From positions 1-14,489 of the forward strand of contig CAZHUO010000029.1 of the NCBI GenBank assembly GCA_964535715.1: a DNA stretch of 14,489 bases, in the 5' to 3' direction. The DNA comes from CAZCCC01 sp964535715. GTDB lineage: Bacteria > Patescibacteriota > Patescibacteriia > Buchananbacterales > UBA6539. This document shows, one piece after another, positions 1 through 5,322 of the stretch (position 1 is the stretch's first letter; the number at the start of each line of letters is the position of its first letter). The position numbers and the translations under genes were made by a program. Below the pieces are notes generated by a model, which was not told the origin of the DNA, did no database searches, and worked only from the letters and a program-made list of their open reading frames with translations.

Positions 1-53
1 AACGCCCGCCCAAATCTTAACAAAGTGTTGCCAAGGTATTGGATAGAAAACGT

Positions 54-71
54 TATAATATATGCTATAAT
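54..71 (+). promoter_or_regulatory. Promoter -10 boxes of smpB
   Basis: Two TATAAT hexamers lie at 54-59 and 66-71. The second is preceded by TGC, an extended -10 arrangement. No good -35 is correctly spaced to either; TTGCCA at 28-33 is 20 bp from the first box. From the second box, initiation would fall only a base or two before the smpB ATG at 81, so the mRNA would be almost leaderless, in keeping with the lack of a ribosome binding site. Confidence 0.6.
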
Positions 72-80
72 TAAAATAGT

Positions 81-533
81 ATGGGAACAATCGCCACAAA
101 CAAAAAAGCCCTGCACGATTACCTGGTTTTAGAAAAATTGGAAGCCGGTATTGTCTTTTCTGGGCCGGAAGTAAAATCGGTAAAATCCGGACAAATCAAC
201 CTGAAAGGAAGCTATATCAGTATTGATGCAAAAAACCAGACCTGGCTGATTGATGCCCATATTTCAGCATATAAGCCGGCTTCTTCAATACAGGCTCAAT
301 ATCGGCCGACAAGACAAAGAAAATTAATACTTCATAAAAAAGAAATTAGTTATCTTGCTGGAAAAAGCCGCGAAAAAGGCTTGACAATTTTACCGATTTC
401 TGTATATACTAAAGGAAGTCTGATTAAATTGGAGATTGCCGTAGTCAGGGGTAAAAAACAGTATGATAAGCGTCAAACCCTGAAAAAACGGGAAATGGAT
501 CGCGAAATCAGAAGCAAATTGAAAAAACTCTAG
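81..533 (+). CDS. smpB: SsrA-binding protein SmpB
   Basis: SmpB binds the tRNA-like part of tmRNA and delivers it to stalled ribosomes for trans-translation. The 150-residue product has the family's beta-barrel signatures: NKKALHDY at residues 7-14, the GPEVKSVKSG segment (GxEVKSxRxG in most SmpB), and GKKQYDKR near residues 123-130, followed by the basic C-terminal tail KREMDREIRSKLKKL. That tail normally becomes helical in the mRNA channel. Length matches the family. The ATG is the only plausible start, since the conserved N terminus begins at once and the -10 box sits just before it. The tmRNA gene follows 125 bp downstream on the same strand, so the two partners are neighbours. Confidence 0.97.
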   Translation: MGTIATNKKALHDYLVLEKLEAGIVFSGPEVKSVKSGQINLKGSYISIDAKNQTWLIDAHISAYKPASSIQAQYRPTRQRKLILHKKEISYLAGKSREKGLTILPISVYTKGSLIKLEIAVVRGKKQYDKRQTLKKREMDREIRSKLKKL

Positions 534-534
534 T

Positions 535-579
535 TTCTAAATTCAAACTTAAGATTTACAATTTGTTTCGAATTTAGAA
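535..579 (+). terminator. AT-rich dyad after smpB, possible weak terminator
   Basis: A perfect 10-bp inverted repeat begins 2 bases after the smpB stop (TTCTAAATTC at 535-544, GAATTTAGAA at 570-579). It is followed by TTTT. The 25-base loop and AT-only stem make it a weak terminator at best. It could instead protect the 3' end or act as an RNA-processing site ahead of the tmRNA. Confidence 0.35.
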
Positions 580-581
580 TT

Positions 582-613
582 TTCCGCCATAGGCGGATCA
601 GCCTTTGGCTGAA
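582..613 (+). repeat. Intergenic double-palindrome repeat, copy 1
   Basis: A 32-bp unit made of two adjacent small palindromes, CCGCC-ATA-GGCGG and TCAGCC-TTT-GGCTGA. A second copy lies in inverted orientation at 1147-1178, on the other side of the tmRNA gene, with 27 of 32 positions identical by eye. The form resembles the REP-like short palindromes seen between genes in many bacteria. Confidence 0.7.
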
Positions 614-627
614 GATATTAGAATTTC

Positions 628-654
628 CACAAAATATGCACGGCAAATTTTGTG
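628..654 (+). other. Inverted repeat immediately before tmRNA
   Basis: CACAAAAT (628-635) and ATTTTGTG (647-654) form a perfect 8-bp dyad with an 11-base loop, ending 4 bases before the inferred mature 5' end of tmRNA. It has no T-run. It could be a processing hairpin of precursor tmRNA or a regulatory dyad. No clear sigma-70 promoter is visible for the tmRNA, so transcription may come from smpB. Confidence 0.5.
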
Positions 655-658
655 TCTT

Positions 659-1043
659 GGGGATGTTTAAAATCGATAGAATATAAGTTTTAAGTATTCA
701 GGCCGAGCATTGATAATTGGCTCGTAAATATCAATTATTAAAAGATAAGTGCCAATTCACTTGTCGCTAGAGTCAAGAGTGCTTTTAGCTCACTTGCTTT
801 AGCTCCCGCTTTGGCCTAAAACCCAAAGCCATCAGCCCGGTAATGCCTAATAGCCGGATCCTGGTGTCATACATTAGGCTTTGACAAATTATCGTCTCAA
901 TAATTTGCCGAGAGCTTGAAGACTTTAGTTTTTGGGGTTTTGTTGATTTTATACCTGAAGACTGAAATAAAAAATTAACTAAGCTTGTAAATATGCTTAA
1001 AGCTTAATTTTAGACAGGGGTGCAATTCCCCTCATCTCCACCA
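659..1043 (+). ncRNA. ssrA: tmRNA (SsrA), one-piece
   Basis: tmRNA acts as both tRNA and mRNA to rescue stalled ribosomes and tag the unfinished protein. The acceptor stem pairs GGGGATG (659-665) with CATCTCC (1033-1039), and ACCA at 1040-1043 is encoded. The third pair is G-U, the alanine identity element. The T arm is AGGGG (1016-1020), loop TGCAATT, CCCCT (1028-1032). The 5' domain keeps AATCGATAGA and the first-pseudoknot pairing GCCGAGC with GGCTCG followed by TAAA. The tag frame probably starts at GCC 751: 22 codons beginning ANSLVARVK and ending SLALAPALA, with stop TAA at 817-819. The A-rich and hydrophobic Ala-Leu end suits ClpXP-like recognition. The total of about 385 nt is normal. 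Pseudoknots 2-4 were not folded in detail. Confidence 0.93.
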
Positions 1044-1059
1044 ACCTACATTAAAATTT

Positions 1060-1077
1060 CGGTTGGTAATACAACCG
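1060..1077 (+). other. Hairpin downstream of tmRNA
   Basis: CGGTTG (1060-1065) and CAACCG (1072-1077) form a 6-bp hairpin with no following T-run. GGTTGG at 1061-1066 could alternatively pair with CCAACC at 1041-1046, which includes the tmRNA CCA end. The rest of 1078-1248 holds a GC-rich palindromic stretch at about 1099-1122 and the second copy of the double-palindrome repeat. No gene is evident in this interval. Confidence 0.4.
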
Positions 1078-1146
1078 TAAGATAAATGAGATCATCTTCT
1101 CGCCCGCCGAAGCCGCAGGCGAAGGGGGGCCACCATAATTAACAGT

Positions 1147-1178
1147 TTCAGCCAGAGGCTGATTTGCCCTTGGCGGAA
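1147..1178 (-). repeat. Intergenic double-palindrome repeat, copy 2 (inverted)
   Basis: The reverse complement of this 32-bp stretch matches the copy at 582-613 at 27 of 32 positions, counted by eye. The TCAGCC/GGCTGA palindrome is kept intact, while the CCGCC/GGCGG palindrome has decayed on one arm. The two copies face each other across the tmRNA gene. Confidence 0.65.
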
Positions 1179-1248
1179 ACAATTGACAGACTGCCTGCCA
1201 GCACTCAGCAACAGGCGGTAAGAAAGTTAACATTTAACTACACAAATA

Positions 1249-1800
1249 GTGAGAATTTCAAGAAAAAAACCAAGATACCAATTGGCATGGCAAAAAAGAT
1301 ATAGAATTAACCAATATATCAGGGTTCCTCAAGTCAGATTAATTGACGAAAATGGAGAAAATATTGGAGTAATTGATACCTATAAAGCTTTAACAATGGC
1401 CAAAGAAAAAGGCCTTGATTTAGTTGAAGTCTCCCCTGTTGCCCAGCCGCCGGTGGCAAAAATAATTGACTACAGTAAACTAAAATACCAGGAAGAAAAA
1501 GAAAGAAAAAAAGAAAAAGCCAACAAGAAAAAAGTCGAGATAAAAGGAATTAGGCTTTCATTGAGGATAAGCGAACATGACCTTTTAGTAAAAGTAAAGC
1601 AGGCGGAAAAATTCATTTTACAAGAAGACAAGGTTAAAGTTGAAATTACTTTGAAAGGAAGAGAACATCAGCATAAAAGTTTAGCGAGTGAAGTAATAAA
1701 AAAATTTATTTTTGAATTAAATAAGACTATTGAGACAATCATTGAACAGCCGATAAACATTCAGGGAGGAAAAATTACCGCATTAATTGCAAAAAAATAA
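1249..1800 (+). CDS. infC: Translation initiation factor IF-3
   Basis: IF-3 binds the 30S subunit, blocks premature 50S joining and checks start codons and the initiator tRNA. The 183-residue product has the N-terminal domain (INQYIRVPQVRLIDENGENIGV, here split as INQYIRVPQ and VRLIDENGE, residues about 20-41), the KALTMAKEKGLDLVEVSP segment and the basic linker EEKERKKEKANKKK. The C-terminal domain follows, with KGIRLSLRISEHDLLVK and the signature KVEITLKGREHQHK. The start chosen is GTG at 1249. It is preceded in frame by ATA (1246) and followed by ATT (1255), and a stop at 1228-1230 limits the frame. No Shine-Dalgarno is visible. infC-rpmI-rplT is the classic operon order, and non-AUG starts are common for infC because IF-3 represses its own synthesis. 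Confidence 0.95.
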   Translation: MRISRKKPRYQLAWQKRYRINQYIRVPQVRLIDENGENIGVIDTYKALTMAKEKGLDLVEVSPVAQPPVAKIIDYSKLKYQEEKERKKEKANKKKVEIKGIRLSLRISEHDLLVKVKQAEKFILQEDKVKVEITLKGREHQHKSLASEVIKKFIFELNKTIETIIEQPINIQGGKITALIAKK

Positions 1801-1817
1801 GATCTAACTTAAAATAT

Positions 1818-1835
1818 CAGCAAACGCTGTTTTTT
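1818..1835 (+). terminator. Short hairpin plus T-run between infC and rpmI
   Basis: CAGC (1818-1821), loop AAAC, GCTG (1826-1829), followed by six T. The stem is only 4 bp, so termination would be partial at most. The position between infC and rpmI is where attenuation adjusts IF-3 against ribosomal protein output in some operons, but nothing here proves that. Confidence 0.25.
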
Positions 1836-1880
1836 AGTTTAAACCAATACCAAACATTTATTCCTAATTAACAATACATT

Positions 1881-2084
1881 ATGAAATTAAAAACTCATAA
1901 AGCCACCGCTAAAAGAGTGCGGGTGACTAAATCAAAAAATAAAAAAAAGTATATTACAAAGCATGCCGGTCAGGATCATTTCAATGCCCGTGAAACCGGA
2001 AAAGCCGGCCGCCGGAAAAGAAGAAATAAAAATATTGCAAAATCTGACGAAAAGAACATCAGCCGTCTACTACCTTATTCATAA
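1881..2084 (+). CDS. rpmI: 50S ribosomal protein L35 (bL35)
   Basis: Small, very basic 67-residue protein of the large subunit. It begins MKLKTHKATAKRVRVTKSKNKKK, here noted as the bL35 signature MKLKTHKATAKR followed by a lysine-rich run. The family's conserved core HAGQDHFNARETGKAGRRKR follows and usually reads (x)HxLxxK(T/S)xKxKRxLR. The core is diverged but the size and position between infC and rplT settle the call. No Shine-Dalgarno precedes the ATG. The gap to rplT is 41 bp and is filled by a 14-bp tandem repeat. Confidence 0.9.
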   Translation: MKLKTHKATAKRVRVTKSKNKKKYITKHAGQDHFNARETGKAGRRKRRNKNIAKSDEKNISRLLPYS

Positions 2085-2119
2085 ATGTTAACTGTTAAAT
2101 GTTAACTGTTAAATGTTAA
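2085..2119 (+). repeat. 14-bp tandem repeat in the rpmI-rplT gap
   Basis: ATGTTAACTGTTAA occurs at 2085-2098 and 2099-2112, followed by a partial ATGTTAA at 2113-2119. It starts right after the rpmI stop codon. Related GTTAA-type words recur at 1227-1239 (inverted) and at 2484-2515, on either side of the infC-rplT block. Confidence 0.85.
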
Positions 2120-2125
2120 TACTAT

Positions 2126-2473
2126 ATGCCAAGAGTAAAAAGAGGAAAAACTCACGTTGCCAAAAGAAAAAGGCTTTATCAAAAAACAAAAGGATATAAA
2201 TGGGGAAGAAAAAATACCATCCGTTTAGCCAAAACCGCTGTTTTAAAAGCCGGAGTTCATTCATACACTGGCCGAAAAAAGAAAAAAAGAACCAACCGGT
2301 CTTTATGGCAGATAAAGATAAATGCCGCCTGCAGACAAAACGACTTGTCTTATTCCAAATTTATTAATTTGTTGAAAAACAATAATTTAGGATTAGACCG
2401 AAAAGTTTTGGCTGAGCTTGCCGAAAAGCAACCAAAAATTTTTGAAAAAATAATTTTGCAAGTCAAAAAATAA
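2126..2473 (+). CDS. rplT: 50S ribosomal protein L20 (bL20)
   Basis: bL20 binds 23S rRNA early in 50S assembly and in several bacteria represses its own operon through the mRNA leader. The 115-residue product shows the expected order: basic N-terminal extension MPRVKRGKTHVAKRKR, then KTKGYKWGRKNTIRLAKTAVLKAG, written here as GYKWGRKN and RLAKTAV, then YTGRKKKKR, LWQIKINAACRQN (family: LWIxRINAAxR) and the C-terminal globular part SYSKFINLLKNNNLGLDRKVLAELA. Length is typical. No ribosome binding site is seen before ATG 2126, which follows the tandem repeat by 6 bases. Confidence 0.97.
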   Translation: MPRVKRGKTHVAKRKRLYQKTKGYKWGRKNTIRLAKTAVLKAGVHSYTGRKKKKRTNRSLWQIKINAACRQNDLSYSKFINLLKNNNLGLDRKVLAELAEKQPKIFEKIILQVKK

Positions 2474-2483
2474 CCATTGGCCA

Positions 2484-2515
2484 TTAACAATTAGCAGTCA
2501 ACTGTTAATTGTTAA
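2484..2515 (+). repeat. Inverted repeat between rplT and tRNA-Asp
   Basis: TTAACAATTA (2484-2493) and TAATTGTTAA (2506-2515) form a perfect 10-bp dyad with a 12-base loop. It lies 10 bases after the rplT stop. There is no clean T-run, so it is more likely a member of the GTTAA-rich repeats seen at 2085-2119 than a strong terminator. Confidence 0.6.
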
Positions 2516-2533
2516 AAGTTAATAGTTATTTAT

Positions 2534-2610
2534 GGAGCCGTAGATCAACTGGTTAGATCGTCGCCCTGTCACGGCGAAGGTTGCGGGTTCGAGCCCCGTC
2601 GGCTCCGCCA
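2534..2610 (+). tRNA. tRNA-Asp (anticodon GTC)
   Basis: Complete cloverleaf with encoded CCA. The acceptor stem is GGAGCCG (2534-2540) with CGGCTCC (2600-2606) and discriminator G. The D arm is GATC/GATC, and the anticodon arm is TCGCC-CTGTCAC-GGCGA with GTC at 2568-2570. The T arm is GCGGG-TTCGAGC-CCCGT, with one G-U pair. Its 3' half is also the template for the last codons of the recombinase on the opposite strand. The mobile element begins at or just beyond its 3' end, so it is the likely integration target and remains intact. Confidence 0.98.
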
Positions 2611-4167
2611 ATCATTCATTGATTGGCTTCGCACGCAATCACCCTGAGAGTGGGTGGTCGCCTCCGCTTTGGTTTTTTTTGCTAAACAAACCCTTTTATA
2701 GATGAGATGGAAGGGTTTTTTGTATTCTAAAGTGATAATTTTATTGGCTAAACTTGAGTCCGAAAGTAGAAATCCGAGTAATTTCTGTCTTTCGGCAGGA
2801 TTGGCATTTTTATACAGTAAACTAGCCAAATTTGCGAGTTCTAAAATCCCAATCCCTGTTTTGTAATAGTTAATATCTGCATTGGTATATTTGCTTATTC
2901 TATTATCTAAATCCTTAATCTCTTTTTCATATTCTTGAAACTTTTGATTATAAACTTCCTTGCTTATTGTGCCGTCCAACCTATCCTCATACATAGTGCT
3001 AGTTCGCTCTTCTAAGGCCAATTTTCGCTCAATAAGAGCCTGTTTTGCCTTGTCTATGGTTTCTTTCTTAAACCCGTGCATATCCTTCAATCCTTCGGCG
3101 ATATAAGGAATGGTCTCTGTTGGCACTTGCAGGTCGTTTAACTGCCTTACAATCTGCTCGTCTAAAACTAGCTCGCTGACTGGCTTTTGGGAGCAGTTGG
3201 TTTCGTATTTAGTGCATTTGTAATAAACATATTCTCTGCCAGACGGCTTAATTTTCCTTTCTGCCGTAATTGACCTCCCACACTCACCGCACCTAATCAA
3301 CCCCTTGAAAGCAAAGGGTAAGGTATTAAATTTTGACATCTTCCCTATATCTTTATACCTGCTATCAAGAATTGACTGCACTTTATCCCAAAGCTCTCTA
3401 CTAACCAGTGGCTCGTGTGTGCCGTTATATAGCTTTCCCTTCCACCAAAAATCACCATAATAAAATGGATTTCTTAAAATCCGTTGTCCTGAGCTTTTAG
3501 TAATTCTCTTTAATTTTGACGCCTTAGGAAAATTCTCTGGTATAAGTGAACCTTCGTCCCTAACCTTTTTTAATAAAGTAATTATTGAGTAAAGCCCAGT
3601 TGAATAATACTCAAACATTTTAATCACCAGTTGCCTGTTTTTTTCATCAACTATCGGCACACTTTTATCGTTTTGCCTGCCAGTTATATACCCGAGCGGG
3701 AGGACATTACAGGGATAGACTCCGCTCTCGGCTTTCTGATTCAATCCCTTTCTGACTTCCTCACTCAAATTATCAATGTAATTTTTGGCCATTAAAACCT
3801 TGATGCCGTGTATAAATTTTTGATGGGAGGAGGCATCTTTACCTAGCTTCTCATTTTCCTTAACTAAAAATACCGTAACTCCCAGCTCGTCTATAGTTAC
3901 ATAGTCCTTAAAGTTACGATATAGTCTGTCGGTTTTTTCAACCAAAATTGTATTTACATTTTTATTCTTTTCTAAAAACTCAACCATCTCCCCAAAGCCA
4001 GTCCTGCCAGCATTCTTGGCTGTCTCATCATCTTCAAATTCTTTTACGACCTTAAAGCCATTTGCTTTTGCAAAATCCCAAAGCAACTTTTTTTGAGCAG
4101 GAATTGAATAGCCCTCTTGTTTCTGCTCTTTTGACGAGACCCTTACATAAACAATGGCTTGTTTCAT
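2569..4167 (-). CDS. Large serine recombinase (integrase), C terminus read antisense through tRNA-Asp
   Basis: This is a site-specific recombinase that should integrate and excise the element through a 5'-phosphoserine intermediate. The 532-residue product has an N-terminal resolvase domain with YVRVSSKEQ (catalytic Ser11) and DRLYRN (Asp80, Arg81, Arg84). A recombinase domain follows around LPLGY...NPFYYGDFWWKGK (about 150-265). A zinc ribbon comes next (Cys293, Cys296, Cys318, Cys325), then a coiled coil around 375-425. The core seems to end near EYKKPFHLIYKR. The last 13 codons, WRSRRGSNPQPSP and TGA, are the complement of tRNA-Asp, with the stop inside the anticodon loop. The tail is therefore probably a product of integration. 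ATG 4167 lies 2 bp after the vsr stop, so it appears co-transcribed with the restriction-modification genes. Confidence 0.93.
   Translation of the reverse strand: MKQAIVYVRVSSKEQKQEGYSIPAQKKLLWDFAKANGFKVVKEFEDDETAKNAGRTGFGEMVEFLEKNKNVNTILVEKTDRLYRNFKDYVTIDELGVTVFLVKENEKLGKDASSHQKFIHGIKVLMAKNYIDNLSEEVRKGLNQKAESGVYPCNVLPLGYITGRQNDKSVPIVDEKNRQLVIKMFEYYSTGLYSIITLLKKVRDEGSLIPENFPKASKLKRITKSSGQRILRNPFYYGDFWWKGKLYNGTHEPLVSRELWDKVQSILDSRYKDIGKMSKFNTLPFAFKGLIRCGECGRSITAERKIKPSGREYVYYKCTKYETNCSQKPVSELVLDEQIVRQLNDLQVPTETIPYIAEGLKDMHGFKKETIDKAKQALIERKLALEERTSTMYEDRLDGTISKEVYNQKFQEYEKEIKDLDNRISKYTNADINYYKTGIGILELANLASLLYKNANPAERQKLLGFLLSDSSLANKIITLEYKKPFHLIYKRVCLAKKTKAEATTHSQGDCVRSQSMNDWRSRRGSNPQPSP
2608..2656 (+). 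other. Candidate left attachment region next to tRNA-Asp
   Basis: CCAATCA (2608-2614) and TGATTGG (2620-2626) form a dyad that includes the tRNA's CCA. A second dyad, CACCC (2640-2644) and GGGTG (2652-2656), follows. Paired short dyads at the tRNA edge of a serine-recombinase element fit an attachment site. The exact crossover point cannot be set, because no convincing matching repeat was found at the right end. Confidence 0.4.
2688..2721 (+). terminator. Terminator-like hairpin downstream of tRNA-Asp
   Basis: AAACCCTT (2688-2695) and AAGGGTTT (2711-2718) form an 8-bp stem with a 15-base loop and six T at 2716-2721. On the plus strand it would end the tRNA-Asp transcript. It lies within the 3' part of the recombinase frame, near the point where the recognisable recombinase core ends. 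Confidence 0.55.
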
Positions 4168-4169
4168 AG

Positions 4170-4571
4170 CTATTTTATATGTTTCTTAATTGCTTTAACA
4201 ACATTATCAAAATCATCAAAATCGTGTTCCCAAAACCTTAGTATTACCCAGTTATCATTTTTATATTTTTTAGTTATTAGTCTGTCCCTTTCTTTATTTC
4301 TGTTGATTTTATTTTTCCAATAGGCCTTATTAGTCTTTGGCATTCTAAAATGTTTTTTACATCCGTGCCAAAAACAAGAGTCAACAAACACCACAACTTT
4401 TTTACTAATAAAGGCAATGTCGGGACAACCTGCAAGGCGTTTGACATTCTTTCTATATCTGAAACCCTCTGAGGACAGAGCTTTTCTAACCCGTTTCTCT
4501 AGGTTAGTCTCAGAGCTTCTAATAGCAGACATTATTCTGCTCCTAGTTTCTTTGTCTACTTTATCCGCCAT
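4170..4571 (-). CDS. vsr: Very short patch repair endonuclease Vsr
   Basis: Vsr nicks DNA beside T:G mismatches produced when 5-methylcytosine deaminates within a methylase target, starting repair that restores C:G. The 133-residue product starts MADKVDKETRSRIMSAIRS, typical for the family. The core contains FRYRKNV, then CPDIAF with catalytic Asp51, then VDSCFWHGC with Cys66, His69 and Cys71, then YWKNKINRNKERD and the WEHDF ending. Numbering matches E. coli Vsr around Asp51 and His69; the E. coli His64 position is Asp here, as I recall for many Vsr proteins. ATG 4571 is preferred over ATG 4637, which would add 22 unrelated residues. It overlaps the restriction gene's end by 11 bp, suggesting translational coupling. 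It presumably guards the sites of the adjacent methylase. Confidence 0.93.
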   Translation of the reverse strand: MADKVDKETRSRIMSAIRSSETNLEKRVRKALSSEGFRYRKNVKRLAGCPDIAFISKKVVVFVDSCFWHGCKKHFRMPKTNKAYWKNKINRNKERDRLITKKYKNDNWVILRFWEHDFDDFDNVVKAIKKHIK

Positions 4572-5322
4572 TTTTGTCAAAAATTTCCATTGGGTTAATC
4601 TTAAATTGAAGCATTTTTGCTGTTTCTCTACCGCCATCTCCGCCTTTCCTCTGCATAGTTATTTTACCTATTTTTAGACTACCCTTATTAGTTATTATAA
4701 CTTCACCTCCCCCAAATACATTTAACACTTCGTTAATTGACTTTAATGTCCAACGGCTTTCCCCAGACGATTTTAATGCTACTAACATCCAACCTGCTGA
4801 AAATTTACCCCTACCTTTCAAAATATCAGAGACAACTAAAATTTTATTTCTAGTAAAAAACTCCACTAAATCTTTTTGTCTATCTTTACTCATTTCATCA
4901 AGAAACATCCTTCTGTCGTCCCTTAAAGCAACTTGTTTAATTGGTGTTAATTCTCCTGTAAAAAACCGCAATGTTTCGGCAGTCTTGGTTGGTATAGACC
5001 ATAGCTCAATATATTTGGAAACCCATCTTTTATCTATTTGATTGAAGCCTTGGGGGTTACTAACAAGTTTAATTGATAAATTTTCGGCAGATATTGCTTT
5101 CTTCAAATATATAGTTATCTTAACTTGAACATCAGTTTTATAGCCGTGAAGTTTTACTGCCTCCACTCTCTCAATTTCGGATAAATTATAACCCATTATT
5201 TTTAACCACTTCTTAGCATTTACATCCTTTTTCCAGTTATTAAATTTATTGACGACATCGTCCTCATTTCTAAAGCCCCCCTTAGCTGTATCAGAGCCAA
5301 GTTTTATTAAATCTTTTGTCAT
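4561..5322 (-). CDS. Type II restriction endonuclease, HinP1I-like (predicted G^CGC)
   Basis: The 253-residue product closely follows my recollection of R.HinP1I from one end to the other: LGSDTAKGGFRNE near the N terminus, HGYKTD, KLVSNPQGFNQIDKRW (86-100), FTGEL, DRRMF, SDILKGRG, then QRKGGDGGRETAKMLQFKINP at the C terminus, given here as QRKGGD (224-229) and MLQFKINP (237-244). HinP1I cuts G^CGC and has the PD-(D/E)XK variant SD-x18-QxK. Here the motif is TD-x18-SxK (Thr63, Asp64, Ser83, Lys85), so the usual Gln is Ser. The start ATG overlaps the methylase stop as ATGA. Placing methylase before endonuclease lets protection be made first. The match was done from memory, without an alignment program. 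Confidence 0.87.
   Translation of the reverse strand: MTKDLIKLGSDTAKGGFRNEDDVVNKFNNWKKDVNAKKWLKIMGYNLSEIERVEAVKLHGYKTDVQVKITIYLKKAISAENLSIKLVSNPQGFNQIDKRWVSKYIELWSIPTKTAETLRFFTGELTPIKQVALRDDRRMFLDEMSKDRQKDLVEFFTRNKILVVSDILKGRGKFSAGWMLVALKSSGESRWTLKSINEVLNVFGGGEVIITNKGSLKIGKITMQRKGGDGGRETAKMLQFKINPMEIFDKNGG

Noticed and set aside
1182..1210. TTGACA at 1182-1187 as an infC promoter
   Set aside because: The expected -10 position (around 1205-1210) reads CAGCAA, and no TATAAT-like box lies at a suitable spacing.
1051..1233. Sixty-codon minus-strand frame upstream of infC
   Set aside because: It is made of palindromic repeat DNA between tmRNA and infC and has no protein-like features or start signal.
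2085..2119. Tandem AT-rich repeat as a CRISPR array
   Set aside because: The units are contiguous with no spacers and only two and a half copies exist; there are no cas genes.
4572..4637. Longer vsr start at 4637
   Set aside because: The additional 22 residues lie within the endonuclease coding region in another frame and do not resemble Vsr, whose family N terminus begins at ATG 4571.
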